A DNA stretch of 64,000 nucleotides from Hyphomicrobium sp. (GTDB lineage Bacteria; Pseudomonadota; Alphaproteobacteria; Rhizobiales; Hyphomicrobiaceae), in assembly GCA_013141015.1 (NCBI GenBank), contig JABFRT010000013.1, forward strand, positions 50,828-114,827. The letters are read 5' to 3'. The position numbers and the translations under genes are program-made. Shown piece by piece: positions 16,515 to 27,595 of this stretch. Under the pieces are notes generated by a model. That model was not told where the DNA came from and did no database searches. It was given only the letters and a program-made list of their open reading frames with translations. Every line of letters begins with the position of its first letter. Positions within the stretch are counted from its first letter, which is position 1.

Positions 16515-18077
16515 ATGTCTGAGACGGGAATTTCTAACACGGGCCGCGCCTTCAACATGGCGCAATATTGCATTGCCCGGTCAGCCGCCGTGACACCGTC
16601 GAAGATTGCGCTACAGGTTTTCAACACGCCGGACGCGCTGCACCCAGTTGAGGAATGGACCTTCAAGGATATCGAAGGCGCGGTGCTGCAATTGGCGCAC
16701 GCACTGGGCGCCATGGGACTAAATCGCGGCGACCGCGTCGCCATAAGGCTTGGCAATTCCAGCCGCTCGGCGCTGTTGTTTTTCGCCTGCATCGCCGGCG
16801 GTTTCATCGCGCTGCCCTTGTCGGATCAATTGACCGATGGCGAATTGCGCACGTTGCTTGACGACAGCGGTGCCAGCCTGATCGCCACATCAGTCGCGCT
16901 GTCCGATGCCGCCGTGCCGCCGGGCGTGCGCGTGCTTAGCGCTGACGGCGTCGAGCGCATGTTCTGCGAAACGAACGGCACTGGATCCAGCGCGCCTGCG
17001 GCCTACGCCGGTACTTGCGCCGAAGATCCGGCCTACTTGATCTACACGTCGGGCACAACAGCCCGGCCAAAGGGCGTGCTGCATGCGCACCGGGTCGCTG
17101 AAGGGCGCGCGCCCACCTATCAGGGCTGGTATGGCATCAGGCATGATGATCGCGTGCTGCACGCAGGCGCTTTCAACTGGACCTATACACTCGGCACTGG
17201 CCTCATCGACCCGTGGGCCAATGGCGCGACAAGTTTGATATATACCGGCACGAAAACACCAGACGTCTGGCCGCAACTGATTAGCAAAACCGGCGCCACG
17301 CTGTTTGCCGCCGTACCGAGCTTATTCCGTCAGATTCTCAAATATGCGCCCCCCGGCCCGCTTGATCTTGGCACACTCCGCCACGGTTTGATCGCCGGCG
17401 AGCGCCCGCCGGAAGATCTGTTTGATGCCTGGCAGCAACGCACGGGCACGCCGCTTTTTGAAGCGCTCGGCATGAGCGAGATTTCAACCTACGTATCGAC
17501 AAGCCCCGCGACGCCGCGCAAGCCCGGCACCACAGGTAAGCCGCAGCCAGGCCGCCGTGTGGCGATTCTTCCGATTGAAGACGGCACCGAGCCAATGCCA
17601 CCCGGCACCGAAGGCGTGATCGCCGTACATCGCTCAGACCCCGGGTTGATGTTGCGTTATTGGAACCGGCCCGACGAAGATCGCGAGGTCACGCGTGGCG
17701 AATGGTTCATCGGCGGCGATATCGGCATCATCGACGAAGATGGCTATCTGACCCACATCGGGCGGGCCAACGACGTAATGAATGCATTTGGCTACCGCGT
17801 CGCGCCCCAGGAGGTCGAGGCCGTGCTTGCGCTTTATCCCGGTGTTGCCGAAGTCGCCTGCACCGAAATTCCCGCCGGCAATGACATTTCGATCATCGCC
17901 GGGTTTATCGTTGCAGCACCCGGTGCGGCGCTTGACGCGGGCGCGGTCAAAACGTTCGCGGCCAGCCAATTGGCCGCCTACAAAGTGCCGCGCGAAATTT
18001 ACTTCGTCGATCACCTGCCGCGCACGGCCAACGGCAAGGTCAAACGCAGCGCACTGCGGCCACAAGCGGCCGGTTAG
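16515..18077 (+). CDS. AMP-forming acyl-CoA synthetase / ligase
   Basis: Protein of 520 residues of the ANL superfamily, activating a carboxylic acid as acyl-AMP and passing it to CoA. Motifs in order: P-loop-like YTSGTTARPKG (~180), GAFNWTYTLG, substrate-pocket AVPSLFRQIL, GMSEIS (A5 motif), GEWFIGGDIGIIDEDGY with the ribose-binding Asp, GRANDVMNAFGYRVAPQEVE hinge region, and PRTANGKVKR with the catalytic Lys. The closest subfamily by eye is benzoate-CoA ligase / medium-chain acyl-CoA synthetase, but the acid cannot be read from sequence. It starts 12 bases after the binding-protein gene, and its last four bases overlap the convergent TPR gene. Confidence 0.92.
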   Translation: MSETGISNTGRAFNMAQYCIARSAAVTPSKIALQVFNTPDALHPVEEWTFKDIEGAVLQLAHALGAMGLNRGDRVAIRLGNSSRSALLFFACIAGGFIALPLSDQLTDGELRTLLDDSGASLIATSVALSDAAVPPGVRVLSADGVERMFCETNGTGSSAPAAYAGTCAEDPAYLIYTSGTTARPKGVLHAHRVAEGRAPTYQGWYGIRHDDRVLHAGAFNWTYTLGTGLIDPWANGATSLIYTGTKTPDVWPQLISKTGATLFAAVPSLFRQILKYAPPGPLDLGTLRHGLIAGERPPEDLFDAWQQRTGTPLFEALGMSEISTYVSTSPATPRKPGTTGKPQPGRRVAILPIEDGTEPMPPGTEGVIAVHRSDPGLMLRYWNRPDEDREVTRGEWFIGGDIGIIDEDGYLTHIGRANDVMNAFGYRVAPQEVEAVLALYPGVAEVACTEIPAGNDISIIAGFIVAAPGAALDAGAVKTFAASQLAAYKVPREIYFVDHLPRTANGKVKRSALRPQAAG

Positions 18078-19840
18078 TTGAACAGCAAATCGAACAGCGT
18101 CTTGGGCTTTGGTTGCGGCTTTGACGCGCGCCGTTCGCGAGGCTCCGCGCGTGGCTGCCCCATCGGCTGGTCCCACGGCGCCCACGCGGCCGGTTTTGGC
18201 GCGCCCTGGGTATAACGCTTCGCCACAGGCACCGCAGCCACTGGCACATCCGGCTTCAGAGAGCGCACGGCAAATTCATCGGTCACGCCATCGACGCTGG
18301 CGATCTGCACGCGATCTTCATCCCATGTCCACGTCGCAACGCGTGCGCCCTGGCGGTGCGGCTGGATCGCCAGCACGCGGCCGTTCTCGATATCGATGAT
18401 GGCCGCCAGTTCCGTATCTTCCGGCCCGCCCTTGCCCGGCACCTTTCCACCTGCAAACCGCAACACGCCATAGCCCTTGTGCGGCGGTTCTTTCAGTTCC
18501 CAGGCGAGCAGCTTCGGCTTGCCGTCACCGATCATTTCCAACGGAATGCGCAGGTCTGGATAGTCGGCGCTGGTTGCATAAAATGATGTACCGCGCGCCA
18601 GCACTTTCCATTTGCCGATGCCGAGCCCGGCGGCTTCGCGTTCGTCCGTGATGCTGGCAGCGGCGCCCAGGCGCTTCAATCCTTCGGACGCCAAGCGCCA
18701 GCCGGGGTTGAGCGCGAGCGCCTTCTGGTAATCTTGGACCGCGGCATCCGCCTGCCCGCGCGCTTCGCCCAGTTCGCCGCGCGCCCAGATGACTTCCGGC
18801 AGGTTGCCGTTTAGCTTTAACGCCGTTTCCATATCGCGCTGCGCGATATCGAGTTGTGTGTTCTGCTTGTAGACAAAAGCCCGGTAGGCAAACGAGATCG
18901 CCGCGCGCGGATCGAGTTCGATGGCGCGATTCAAATCGGCGTAAGCATCGTCGAACGCGTCCGCCATGCCGTTGGCGAGGCCGCGCGCCTGAAAGCCTGT
19001 GACGGAGCGGGGATCGAGTTCAATCGCGCGGGCAAAATCCTTGATTGCAGAGGCTGTGTTGTTGGCGGCCAGATACGCGTATCCGCGCACCACGTAAATC
19101 TCGGCATTGTTGACGTCGAACGCGACGGCGCGCGACAGATCTTCAATCGCTTCGTCATTCTGGCCGACGCTGAGGCGCGCTTCGGCCCGGTTGCGATAGG
19201 CAGATGCAAAGCGCGCATCGGCATTCACCGCACGCGAGAAGTCTCTGATGGCGGCGTGCGGTTTGCCGGTTGCCAAGTGGGCGATGCCGCGCCCCGACAA
19301 CGGCGGCGCACTCGACGGCATCAGTTCAATAGCCTTCGTGAAATCGGCGATTGCGGGGCCCGGTTGATTGAGTTTGACGCGGGCGTTGGCGCGGTTTGAA
19401 TAGGCCGCTGCATATCCAGGCGCCAGCAGAATCGCGCGGTCGAAATCTTTCAGCGCCTCAGCTGGCTGGCCCAGCGCCACCAGCAGATTGCCGCGATTGT
19501 TATAGGCAGCCGGATACTCGGCAAAAATCTGCACCGCGCGATTATAATCCTCAATCGCAAGCTTCGGCTGGCCGGCGCGCACATAAGCAACCGCGCGATC
19601 GTTCAGAATGGCGGCGCGGCGGTCGTTGGCGAGACCGGTGTCTTTCAGGGCCTCGGTATAATCGGCGATGGCTTGTGCCGGGTTACCGCGTACCAGCTGC
19701 TGGGCTGCCTCCTCGGCCTTGCTTGCAGGAGGCGCCGTTTCGCCAGCGTGCGCGCGGTCAACACCGCTCGTTGTGTCAAGCGCTGACGCAAGTGACATGG
19801 CCAGAGCGAAGGCCAACAGTGATGGAGCATGAGCGCGCAT
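18074..19840 (-). CDS. Exported tetratricopeptide-repeat protein
   Basis: About 588 residues. Signal peptide 1-~22, then a run of roughly ten TPR units (about residues 40-395) with the W/L-G-Y-A-F-A-P pattern (for example AYNNRGNLLVALGQPAEALKDF). The C-terminal ~190 residues form a separate beta-rich part containing IIDIENGRVLAIQPHRQG and WTWDEDRVQIAS, followed by a Pro/Arg-rich tail ending LFDLLFN. TPRs mediate protein-protein contacts; a periplasmic scaffold role is inferred. ATG 19840 is preferred over a TTG at 19852, which would place the GGAAGG ribosome site adjacent to the start codon. Its 3' end overlaps that of the convergent acyl-CoA synthetase. Confidence 0.85.
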   Translation of the reverse strand: MRAHAPSLLAFALAMSLASALDTTSGVDRAHAGETAPPASKAEEAAQQLVRGNPAQAIADYTEALKDTGLANDRRAAILNDRAVAYVRAGQPKLAIEDYNRAVQIFAEYPAAYNNRGNLLVALGQPAEALKDFDRAILLAPGYAAAYSNRANARVKLNQPGPAIADFTKAIELMPSSAPPLSGRGIAHLATGKPHAAIRDFSRAVNADARFASAYRNRAEARLSVGQNDEAIEDLSRAVAFDVNNAEIYVVRGYAYLAANNTASAIKDFARAIELDPRSVTGFQARGLANGMADAFDDAYADLNRAIELDPRAAISFAYRAFVYKQNTQLDIAQRDMETALKLNGNLPEVIWARGELGEARGQADAAVQDYQKALALNPGWRLASEGLKRLGAAASITDEREAAGLGIGKWKVLARGTSFYATSADYPDLRIPLEMIGDGKPKLLAWELKEPPHKGYGVLRFAGGKVPGKGGPEDTELAAIIDIENGRVLAIQPHRQGARVATWTWDEDRVQIASVDGVTDEFAVRSLKPDVPVAAVPVAKRYTQGAPKPAAWAPWDQPMGQPRAEPRERRASKPQPKPKTLFDLLFN

Positions 19841-19956
19841 CGTCTCAGTCAACCTTCCCGATTAGGCGAGTCAGCGGTAGCCGCCCATTATGGCGCGTCG
19901 GCGGCGGGAAATGAAGGCGGAACGCACGCAAACGCATAATGCCGCCAGCCAAACAG

Positions 19957-19990
19957 CAAAACGCCCCGGCTTTGAGGGCCGGGGCGTTTG
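19957..19990 (-). terminator. Terminator of the ribosomal superoperon after rplQ
   Basis: Stem AAACGCCCCGGC / GCCGGGGCGTTT with a 6-base loop, 27 bases beyond the rplQ stop, and a TTTTG tract on the minus strand. It is symmetrical enough to act in both directions. Confidence 0.85.
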
Positions 19991-20016
19991 GAAAATCGAA
20001 TGTTTGAAGCGTGCGC

Positions 20017-20439
20017 TCAGGCCTGAGCGGCAGCGACGGCTTCGGCGTGGCGGGCCTTGTCGTCAGCACCCTTGACCGATGTATCGCGATCAACCAGTTC
20101 GATGACTGCGCGCGGCGACGCATCGCCGTAGCGATAGCCGGCCTTCAACACGCGGCAGTATCCGCCAGCGCGGTTCTTGTAGCGCGGTCCGAGAACGTCG
20201 AACAACTTCTTGACCATGTCTTCGTCGCGCAGACGCGCAATCGCCAACCGGCGCGAGTTGAGGTCGCCGCGCTTGGCGAGCGTGATGTACTTGTCAACCA
20301 CGCGCTTCAGGTCTTTCGCCTTCGGCAGGGTGGTGATGATCTGTTCGTGCTTGATCAGCGCAGCCGCCATGTTCGAGAACATTGCCTGGCGGTGCCCAAC
20401 GTGGCGGCCAAAACGGCGGCCCATCTTTCCGTGACGCAT
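20017..20439 (-). CDS. rplQ: 50S ribosomal protein L17
   Basis: Protein of 140 residues, component of the large subunit near the peptide exit tunnel. [20 protein letters not shown] and the [12 protein letters not shown] / [16 protein letters not shown] blocks are diagnostic. ATG 20439 gives the standard MRHGK start with AAGGATG nine bases upstream; ATG 20448 would leave no spacing. A C-terminal Ala-rich extension (AEAVAAAQA) is typical for the class. Last gene of the alpha operon. Confidence 0.96.
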   Translation of the reverse strand: MRHGKMGRRFGRHVGHRQAMFSNMAAALIKHEQIITTLPKAKDLKRVVDKYITLAKRGDLNSRRLAIARLRDEDMVKKLFDVLGPRYKNRAGGYCRVLKAGYRYGDASPRAVIELVDRDTSVKGADDKARHAEAVAAAQA

Positions 20440-20750
20440 TTTCTTCATCCTTACATTGTGGGCCGCGGACTATTCCGGGCACTGTGGTGACTGCCGGGCA
20501 TTTAGCCTTGCAGTTGGCGCGGGAGGTTCTATGGCCTCACCTTCGCCACTTCTCATTTGCGCCCGGCGGCTCTCGTGTTCAGAGAGCCGGCCGCCGGGCG
20601 CGGCAGAAACTCCACGAATTTTGTGGAGTATTGCTTCAGCGGCCAAGGACCGCCGGCGCTGAGCGCCGCCCCCGCGGAGGGCCCGCGCGCTACGAATTGC
20701 ATATTTCAGCGGACTCGATGCGGCGCGCGGATCAGCCCGCGAGCGACAAC
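20440..20750 (-). other. rplQ-rpoA intergenic region with a large GC-rich hairpin
   Basis: 311 bases, unusually long inside a ribosomal operon. It holds a strong hairpin at 20561-20599: GCCCGGCGGCTCTC pairs with GAGA-GCC-(GGCC bulge)-GCCGGGC. A sibling with the same GGCGGCTC / GAGCCGGCCGCC arms lies at 25724-25752. No T-run follows, so transcript processing, partial attenuation or a REP-like element is more likely than termination. No ORF here is convincing. Confidence 0.6.
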
Positions 20751-21776
20751 TTAGTACTGATCTTCGAACCGCTTGGCGAGTTCGTCGATGTTGTCCGGCG
20801 GCCAGTTCGGCACTTCCATGCCGAGATGGAGACCCATCGTCGCCAGAACTTCCTTGATCTCGTTGAGCGACTTGCGGCCGAAGTTCGGCGTGCGCAGCAT
20901 CTCGGCTTCCGACTTCTGGATCAGGTCGCCGATGTAGACGATGTTGTCGTTCTTCAAGCAATTGGCCGAACGGACCGAGAGTTCAAGTTCGTCGACCTTC
21001 TTGAGAAGGGCCGCATTGAACGCGAGTTCCGGGTGGCGCTGTTCTTCCTGCGCCTTCTTTGGCTCTTCGAAGTTGATGAAGACCGCGAGTTGGTCCTGCA
21101 GAATGCGGGCGGCAAGCGCCACCGCATCTTCAGCGCGCACCGAACCGTCGGTCTCGACCGTCATCGTCAGCTTGTCGTAATCGAGGATCTGGCCTTCGCG
21201 CGTATTCTCGACCTTGTACGACACCTTCTTGACCGGCGAGTACAGGCTGTCGACGGCGATCAAGCCAATCGCTGCGTCTTCGGCGCGATTGCGCTCAGAT
21301 GCAACGTAGCCCTTGCCCATGTCGGCGGTGAATTCCATGCGGATCGACGCGCCCTGGTCGAGATGGCAGATAACGTGATCGGGGTTGAGCACTTCAACTT
21401 CCGACGAGCCTTCGATGTCGCCAGCGCGGACCGGGCCTGCGCCTTCCTTCTTCAGCACCATGCGCTTGACGCCTTCCGAATGGATGCGCAGCGCGATTTC
21501 CTTGATGTTGAGGATGATGTTGGTCACGTCCTCGCGGACGCCTGGAACCGACGAGAACTCGTGCAGCACGCCGTCGATCTGCACGGTCTTGATGGCGGCG
21601 CCTTGCAGCGACGACAACAGCACGCGGCGCAACGCGTTGCCGAGCGTCATGCCGAAACCGCGTTCCAGCGGCTCAGCGATCACTGTGGCGATGCGCTGCC
21701 GGTCACGGCCAGGCTGAATGTCGAGCTTCGACGGTTTGATAAGGTCTTGCCAGTTCTTTTGCAGAACGTTCACCAC
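20751..21776 (-). CDS. rpoA: DNA-directed RNA polymerase subunit alpha
   Basis: Protein of 341 residues. The N-terminal domain (1-~235) dimerises and binds beta and beta-prime ([24 protein letters not shown]); a linker follows; the C-terminal domain (~260-330: [28 protein letters not shown]) contacts UP elements and activators. The start is one of two adjacent GTG codons at 21776 and 21773, both served by a GAGG site. It sits between rpsK and rplQ as in all alpha operons. Confidence 0.97.
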   Translation of the reverse strand: MVNVLQKNWQDLIKPSKLDIQPGRDRQRIATVIAEPLERGFGMTLGNALRRVLLSSLQGAAIKTVQIDGVLHEFSSVPGVREDVTNIILNIKEIALRIHSEGVKRMVLKKEGAGPVRAGDIEGSSEVEVLNPDHVICHLDQGASIRMEFTADMGKGYVASERNRAEDAAIGLIAVDSLYSPVKKVSYKVENTREGQILDYDKLTMTVETDGSVRAEDAVALAARILQDQLAVFINFEEPKKAQEEQRHPELAFNAALLKKVDELELSVRSANCLKNDNIVYIGDLIQKSEAEMLRTPNFGRKSLNEIKEVLATMGLHLGMEVPNWPPDNIDELAKRFEDQY

Positions 21777-21909
21777 GGGGGCCTCGTCTCAGTTTGGGCG
21801 CGGGTGGGGAGAGCCCGCTGCTCCAGCTACAGGACAGCACTTCAAATGCCAGCACTTGCAAATGCAGAAAGGCGCCACGCAAACATGCGCGGCGCCGGAA
21901 TTTTAGCGA

Positions 21910-22317
<408 letters not shown>

Positions 22318-22434
22318 CGTGTCCGTGCTCCTCGCCCCTATGCCGGGGGCCTAAACAAATGCCCAGTCGTTCTGGGACGAAATCCAACTGCGGCCGCAAG
22401 CGATTGCGCGCCGCCGAAAATCTTATTGCAGCGA

Positions 22435-22812
22435 CTACTTGGTCGCCTTCTTCTTGCCGGCGATCGCGACGGCCTTGCCCTTGCGGGTGCGCGCGTTCGT
22501 GTGGGTGCGCTGACCGCGAACGGGCAGACCCTTACGGTGACGAAGCCCACGGTAGCAGCCAAGATCCATCAAGCGCTTGATGTTCTGCTGCACTTCGCGG
22601 CGAAGATCGCCCTCAACCGTGTAGTCCTTGTCGATCGCTTCGCGAATCTGCAGGACTTCAGCGTCGGACAACTGGTTGACGCGGCGTTCAGCCGGGATAC
22701 CGACCTTTTCGCAAATTTCCTTCGCGAATTTCGGACCGATGCCGTGGATGTACTGCAGCGCAATGATGGTGCGCTTTGCCGTTGGGATATTGACGCCTGC
22801 GATGCGGGCCAC
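22435..22812 (-). CDS. rpsM: 30S ribosomal protein S13
   Basis: Protein of 125 residues, head protein contacting tRNA and forming inter-subunit bridges with L5. [20 protein letters not shown], the [18 protein letters not shown] block and [13 protein letters not shown] are diagnostic. First gene after the 255-base gap separating it from adk; that gap contains no ORF and no clear hairpin. Confidence 0.97.
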   Translation of the reverse strand: MARIAGVNIPTAKRTIIALQYIHGIGPKFAKEICEKVGIPAERRVNQLSDAEVLQIREAIDKDYTVEGDLRREVQQNIKRLMDLGCYRGLRHRKGLPVRGQRTHTNARTRKGKAVAIAGKKKATK

Positions 22813-23067
22813 GATCGTCTCCTGCGAGTAGGTTCTGCGAATTGCTGTGGTCTAAATTCTGATGTCTTCAAACTGCCGTCTTCAGTCGTCTATCTCGTCA
22901 CTCTGGCCGGAGCGGGAGCCGCCGCCAGCCAGTAGATAAAAAGCCAAAAGGCACAACGACCGCGAGCCCTGGGCTTGCACCCCGGTCCGGATCAAGTTGA
23001 GCTGATCGCCTAGAAAAGTGCGGTGTTGTAGCCCGGCGGTCGCCCCCCGTCAATCAACCCCGTTCTT

Positions 23068-23661
23068 CTAGCCCGCCCTGATGAGCCCCAGGACATCGTC
23101 GATTTGGCGCGTCACGTCAGCGATGGGTGCCATGCCATCAACTGCCTTGAGTAGTCCGTGTGCGAAATAGTAGCCCGTCAGGGGCGACGTCTCGCGGTAA
23201 TAGGCCATTAACCGGGTCTTTAGGGCGTCTGCGTTGTCGTCCGCCCGCACCGTGCCACCAGCTGCAAGCGTCTCACTGGCGCGCTTTTCGATGCGCGACG
23301 CTAAGATTGTATCATCGACTTTCAGCTCGATAACCGTATCCAGATGCAGTCCCTTGGACTTCAAAAGCTGGTCGAGACTTGCTGCCTGCGGCAATGTGCG
23401 CGGGAAGCCGTCTAGAATAAAACCCTTCTTGCAGTCCGGCTCTGCGATCCGCTCGGCAATAATGCCGACGACCACATCGTCCGGAACGAGCCCACCGGCG
23501 GCCATGATCGCCTTGGCCTTCAGACCAACCGGCGACCCGGCCTTAACCGCGGCCCGGAGCATATCTCCGGTCGACAATTGCGGAATACCGCACTTCTCGG
23601 AAATCAGTTGCGATTGCGTACCTTTGCCGGCGCCTGGCGGCCCGAGTAGTATCAGTTTCAT
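23068..23661 (-). CDS. adk: Adenylate kinase
   Basis: Protein of 197 residues interconverting ATP + AMP and 2 ADP. P-loop GPPGAGKGT at 8-16, AMP-binding [10 protein letters not shown] and [10 protein letters not shown], and a short lid ([20 protein letters not shown]) without zinc cysteines, the compact form usual in alphaproteobacteria. The adenylate kinase insertion between secY and rpsM is a common spc operon arrangement. Its ATG overlaps the secY stop by four bases, implying translational coupling. Confidence 0.97.
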   Translation of the reverse strand: MKLILLGPPGAGKGTQSQLISEKCGIPQLSTGDMLRAAVKAGSPVGLKAKAIMAAGGLVPDDVVVGIIAERIAEPDCKKGFILDGFPRTLPQAASLDQLLKSKGLHLDTVIELKVDDTILASRIEKRASETLAAGGTVRADDNADALKTRLMAYYRETSPLTGYYFAHGLLKAVDGMAPIADVTRQIDDVLGLIRAG

Positions 23662-25001
23662 CGTTTCGACCCACGTAGCTTGGCTTTTTTGATGAGCCCC
23701 TCATATTGTTGAGCGATGAGGTGGCTTTGCACTTGGGCCACAGTATCCATTGTGACGCTCACTGCAATAAGCAGCGACGTGCCACCAAAGTACAGAGGGA
23801 TGCCAGCATAGGAGGTCAAGATTTCCGGCAGCACGCAAACCACAGCCAGATACAGTGCGCCGACGAGCGTAATGCGGGTCAAAACGTAGTCGATATATTC
23901 AGCCGTCTTCTCGCCTGGGCGAATTCCGGGCAGGAACCCGCCATACTTGCGCAGATTGTCGGCGGTTTCTTTCGGATTGATCACGACGGCTGTGTAGAAG
24001 AAGGCAAAGAACAAGATCAGCAGCGCATACACCAGCATGTGCATCGGCTGACCACTGCCGAGCGCGGCGACCGCGTTGTTCAGCCACTCAGGGCCCTGGC
24101 CGGCAGTGAACTGCGCAACCGTAATCGGCAGCAGCAACAGCGACGAGGCGAAGATCGGCGGGATGACGCCTGACGAGTTGAGCTTCAACGGCAGATGCGA
24201 AGCGTCGTCCTGGGTCATGCGATTGCCGACTTGGCGCTTTGGATAGCGCACCAGAAGGCGCCGCTGAGCGCGCTCGAAGAAGACGATAGCCGCAATAACC
24301 GCAAGTGCCAGAGCGATGAAGAACACCAGCAATCCGGGCGACAGTGAGCCTGTGCGCGAAAGTTCGAAAAGTTGTACCAGCGCGCCCGGAAGTCCAGCGA
24401 CGATACCGGCGAAGATGATCAGCGACGTACCGTTGCCGACGCCGCGCTGCGTGATCTGCTCGCCAAGCCACATCAGGAACATGGTGCCCCCGACCAACGT
24501 AATAACCGTCGTTGCGCGGAAGAACATGCCTGGATCGGTGACGACCGATCCGGCGTCGTTCTTCGATCCCTCAAGCCCAAGCGCAATGCCGTAGGCCTGC
24601 AGGGCCGCGAGGCCGACGGTGCCATAGCGGGTGTATTGATTGATCTGCTTGCGGCCGGCTTCGCCTTCCTTCTTCAAGGCTTCGAGCTTCGGATTGATCG
24701 AGCTCATCAGCTGCATGATGATGGACGCGGAAATGTAAGGCATGATGTTCAGCGCAAAAATCGCCAAACGCTCGAGCGCGCCGCCCGAGAACATGTTGAA
24801 CATGCCGAGGATGCCGCCGGATTGTGACTTGAAGGTCGCGGCGAACGCAGCCGGATTGATACCCGGCAACGGAATGAACGTACCGAGGCGGAAAATGATC
24901 AAAGCGCCGAGCGTGAACCACAACCGCTTCTTCAGATCCTCGGCCTTGGAAAAGGCACCAAGGTTCAGGTTAGAAGCAAGCTGCTCTGCAGCGGAAACCA
25001 T
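23658..25001 (-). CDS. secY: Preprotein translocase subunit SecY
   Basis: Protein of 447 residues, channel-forming subunit of the Sec translocon in the inner membrane. Ten transmembrane helices can be traced; plug/pore segment [42 protein letters not shown] and the fifth cytoplasmic loop [18 protein letters not shown] are diagnostic. It lies between rplO and adk, and its partner secE is at 52442-52642 at the other end of the cluster. Confidence 0.98.
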   Translation of the reverse strand: MVSAAEQLASNLNLGAFSKAEDLKKRLWFTLGALIIFRLGTFIPLPGINPAAFAATFKSQSGGILGMFNMFSGGALERLAIFALNIMPYISASIIMQLMSSINPKLEALKKEGEAGRKQINQYTRYGTVGLAALQAYGIALGLEGSKNDAGSVVTDPGMFFRATTVITLVGGTMFLMWLGEQITQRGVGNGTSLIIFAGIVAGLPGALVQLFELSRTGSLSPGLLVFFIALALAVIAAIVFFERAQRRLLVRYPKRQVGNRMTQDDASHLPLKLNSSGVIPPIFASSLLLLPITVAQFTAGQGPEWLNNAVAALGSGQPMHMLVYALLILFFAFFYTAVVINPKETADNLRKYGGFLPGIRPGEKTAEYIDYVLTRITLVGALYLAVVCVLPEILTSYAGIPLYFGGTSLLIAVSVTMDTVAQVQSHLIAQQYEGLIKKAKLRGSKR

Positions 25002-25134
25002 CGTTCGTCTCTCCTGACCGACGCAACCGGCGCTATGCCCGTATGCGGCATCGTACCGGTGCTCGCGGAAGGGTCCGCGACAGCCGGATCAGCGGCAACC
25101 GGGGCGCAGCGCCCCAATCTCCGCTTCGGGATTT

Positions 25135-25695
25135 TTAGGCCTCGGCCTTGGCGGCTGGCTTCTTGTTGCCACCGCTTTTGGCTGCCTTCTTGGCATCCGA
25201 CTTCTTCTTCTTGGCGACGTCGGCTTCGAGAACCTTGACTTCGATGACGTTGACCGTGCCACCGGCCTTTTCAACCGCAGCCTTAGCCTTGGCTGATGCG
25301 TGATTGACCGTGATCGAGATCTTGGACTTCAACTCGCCATCACCGAGGAGACGCAGACCGTCCTTCTCGCGCCGCAAAATCCCAGCTGCAACAAGCGATG
25401 CAACGTCGATCGCCTTGCCGCCGTCGAGACGTTTGTCTTCGATGGCCTGCTGCAAAGCGCCAACATTGATCTCGTTGAAATTCTCAGGACGCCACTTGTT
25501 GAAGCCGCGCTTTGGCAGACGGCGATGCAATGGCATCTGGCCGCCTTCGAAGCCGCCGATGGCGACACCCGAACGAGCCGACTGGCCTTTACCGCCGCGG
25601 CCGCCCATCTTGCCCATACCCGAGCCGATGCCGCGACCGATGCGGACACGGCCCTTGTTGGCGCCTGCGTTGTCTTTAATGCCGTTGAGCCGCAT
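25135..25695 (-). CDS. rplO: 50S ribosomal protein L15
   Basis: Protein of 186 residues, late-assembly protein binding domain II/V of 23S rRNA. MRLNGIKDNAGA, GRGIGSGMGKMGGRGGKGQ and RRLPKRGFNK are diagnostic. ATG 25695 follows AAGGAG; a TTG upstream at 25713 lacks a site. Compared with E. coli L15 (144 residues) there is a C-terminal Lys/Ala-rich tail (about residues 160-186) like those on several other ribosomal proteins in this cluster. Confidence 0.96.
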   Translation of the reverse strand: MRLNGIKDNAGANKGRVRIGRGIGSGMGKMGGRGGKGQSARSGVAIGGFEGGQMPLHRRLPKRGFNKWRPENFNEINVGALQQAIEDKRLDGGKAIDVASLVAAGILRREKDGLRLLGDGELKSKISITVNHASAKAKAAVEKAGGTVNVIEVKVLEADVAKKKKSDAKKAAKSGGNKKPAAKAEA

Positions 25696-25723
25696 GGGGC
25701 TTCGCTCCTTCAATATTGCGCCA

Positions 25724-25752
25724 GGCGGCTCCCGTCCGGAGAGCCGGCCGCC
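25724..25752 (-). repeat. GC-rich hairpin, second member of the 20561 family
   Basis: GGCGGCTC at 25724-25731 pairs with GAGCC and GCC of 25741-25752, leaving a GGC-type bulge, as in the rplQ-rpoA hairpin. It lies between rpmD and rplO. There is no T-tract. Confidence 0.6.
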
Positions 25753-25764
25753 GGCCGCGACGTA

Positions 25765-25956
25765 TTACTTACCTTCGACGACGCGCACGAGATGCGCGAC
25801 CTTCTTGAGCATACCCCGCGTAGCGGCCGTGTCTTCCACCGTCGAGACGCGATGCAGTTTGTTGAGGCCAAGGCCGATCAACGTCTGCGTCTGGCGCTCG
25901 GGGCGGCGGTTTGCGGAGCGCATCTGCTCCAGCGTGATCGTCTTCTTAGCTGCCAT
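25765..25956 (-). CDS. rpmD: 50S ribosomal protein L30
   Basis: Protein of 63 residues. [30 protein letters not shown] and the [18 protein letters not shown] block identify bacterial L30. Position between rpsE and rplO is canonical. Confidence 0.95.
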   Translation of the reverse strand: MAAKKTITLEQMRSANRRPERQTQTLIGLGLNKLHRVSTVEDTAATRGMLKKVAHLVRVVEGK

Positions 25957-26024
25957 ATCGTCACCTCAGAATGGAATGTGAAGACCCAGTCCGGCGTTTT
26001 TCAGCCAACCGGGTCCCCAGAAGC

Positions 26025-26597
26025 TCAAGCCTCCGCGCCAGCATCGATGGCCGAGCCATCGCGGCGGCGGGAAACAATGTCGGAAACTTTCTTGTTGCGG
26101 CGAGCTGCGACTGCGCGGGGATTTTCCTGCAGCTTCAGCGCATCGAACGTCGCGCGGACGACGTTATAGGGATTGGTCGAGCCCATCGACTTGGCGACGA
26201 CGTCATGGACGCCGACCATTTCGAAGACGGCGCGCATGGCGCCGCCAGCGATGATACCCGTACCAGCCGGTGCCGAACGCACAATCACCTTGCCCGAGCC
26301 GTGACGGCCGACGGTGTCGTGGTGCAGCGTGCGGGCATCGCGCAACGGAACGCGCAGAAGATTACGCTTGGCGGCTTCCGTCGCCTTGCGGATTGCTTCC
26401 GGCACTTCACGCGCCTTGCCGTGACCGAAGCCGACGCGGCCCTTCAGGTCTCCGACAACGACGAGTGCAGCAAAGCCGAAGCGCTTACCGCCCTTGACGA
26501 CCTTGGCGACGCGATTGATGTGCACCAGCTTGTCGGTGAACTCGCTATCGCGCTCCTCACGGTCACGACCGCGTTCTCTCTGAGGTCCACGTGCCAC
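26025..26597 (-). CDS. rpsE: 30S ribosomal protein S5
   Basis: Protein of 190 residues, at the mRNA entry tunnel and involved in decoding fidelity. [24 protein letters not shown] N-terminal domain, [20 protein letters not shown], and the second domain [18 protein letters not shown] are diagnostic. The spectinomycin-loop region [10 protein letters not shown] is of normal type. Confidence 0.97.
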   Translation of the reverse strand: MARGPQRERGRDREERDSEFTDKLVHINRVAKVVKGGKRFGFAALVVVGDLKGRVGFGHGKAREVPEAIRKATEAAKRNLLRVPLRDARTLHHDTVGRHGSGKVIVRSAPAGTGIIAGGAMRAVFEMVGVHDVVAKSMGSTNPYNVVRATFDALKLQENPRAVAARRNKKVSDIVSRRRDGSAIDAGAEA

Positions 26598-26615
26598 GAT
26601 TTATCCTCTCAGGGT

Positions 26616-26978
26616 CTAGAAATTGAGTCCGCCCTCACGGGCGGCGTCAGCGAGCGCTTTGACGCGCCCATGAAACAGAAACTGGCCGCGGTCGAAAACC
26701 ACGTCCTTGATGCCAGCCTTGACGGCACGCTCGGCGACGAGACGGCCAACAGCAGCTGCGGCGGCCTTGTCGGCGCCGGTCTTCAAGGACCCTTTCAGGT
26801 CTTTTTCCAGGGTCGAAGCGGCGGCAACGGTGACGCCCTTCACATCGTCGATCACCTGAGCATAGATATGCTCGGACGACCGGTGAATGGACAGCCGCGG
26901 ACGGCCGCTCGCATTCTTCTTCAGAGTGCGGCGAACCCGCGCTTTGCGCTTCGCAGTCTTTTGATTGGTGGTGGCCAT
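26616..26978 (-). CDS. rplR: 50S ribosomal protein L18
   Basis: Protein of 120 residues, binding 5S rRNA with L5 and L25. [20 protein letters not shown], the central Ala-rich helix and the [26 protein letters not shown] ending (read from its pieces) are diagnostic. It starts 11 bases after rplF ends. Confidence 0.96.
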   Translation of the reverse strand: MATTNQKTAKRKARVRRTLKKNASGRPRLSIHRSSEHIYAQVIDDVKGVTVAAASTLEKDLKGSLKTGADKAAAAAVGRLVAERAVKAGIKDVVFDRGQFLFHGRVKALADAAREGGLNF

Positions 26979-26989
26979 CGCTGCCGTCC

Positions 26990-27532
26990 TTATTTCTTCT
27001 TGCCTTCCTTGCGGAAGATGTATTCGCCTTTATAGCGCACGCCCTTGCCCTGATAGGGTTCCGGCTTGCGTGAAGCTCTGATTTCAGCCGCGACCTGACC
27101 GACCGCCTGCTTGTCGATGCCCGAAACGGAAACCTGATCCTGCTTCGCGCCGCCAACCTTGACCTCGACACCTGCCGGGATCGTCAGCACAACGTCGTGG
27201 CTGTAGCCGACCGAAAGCGTCAGCTGATCCTTGCCCTTCATGGCGGCTTTGAAACCGACGCCGTGAATTTCCAAATCGTGCTGATAGCCCTTGGTCACGC
27301 CTTCGATCAGGTTAGCGATCTGTGTGCGTGACATGCCCCACTGGGAGCGCGAGGTCTTGTCATCTGCAATCAGATTGACTTCGACACCGTCAGCCGTCTT
27401 TTCGACTTTGAGAATTTCAGGAACGACAAAAGACAATTCGCCCTTCGGGCCCTTCATCTTCACCGTCTGGCCAGCAACCGTCGCCGTCACACCTGACGGA
27501 ACTGGGACTGGCTTTTTACCGATGCGCGACAT
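26990..27532 (-). CDS. rplF: 50S ribosomal protein L6
   Basis: Protein of 180 residues, located near the factor-binding site. [15 protein letters not shown], two L6 domains, and the C-terminal motif [21 protein letters not shown] are diagnostic. Normal length; canonical position between rpsH and rplR. Confidence 0.97.
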   Translation of the reverse strand: MSRIGKKPVPVPSGVTATVAGQTVKMKGPKGELSFVVPEILKVEKTADGVEVNLIADDKTSRSQWGMSRTQIANLIEGVTKGYQHDLEIHGVGFKAAMKGKDQLTLSVGYSHDVVLTIPAGVEVKVGGAKQDQVSVSGIDKQAVGQVAAEIRASRKPEPYQGKGVRYKGEYIFRKEGKKK

Positions 27533-27595
27533 GGTTTTTAAAAACCTCTTTTATACCGGCCGGGCTCATTCAAGAACGGACCGGGCCTTTCGCGA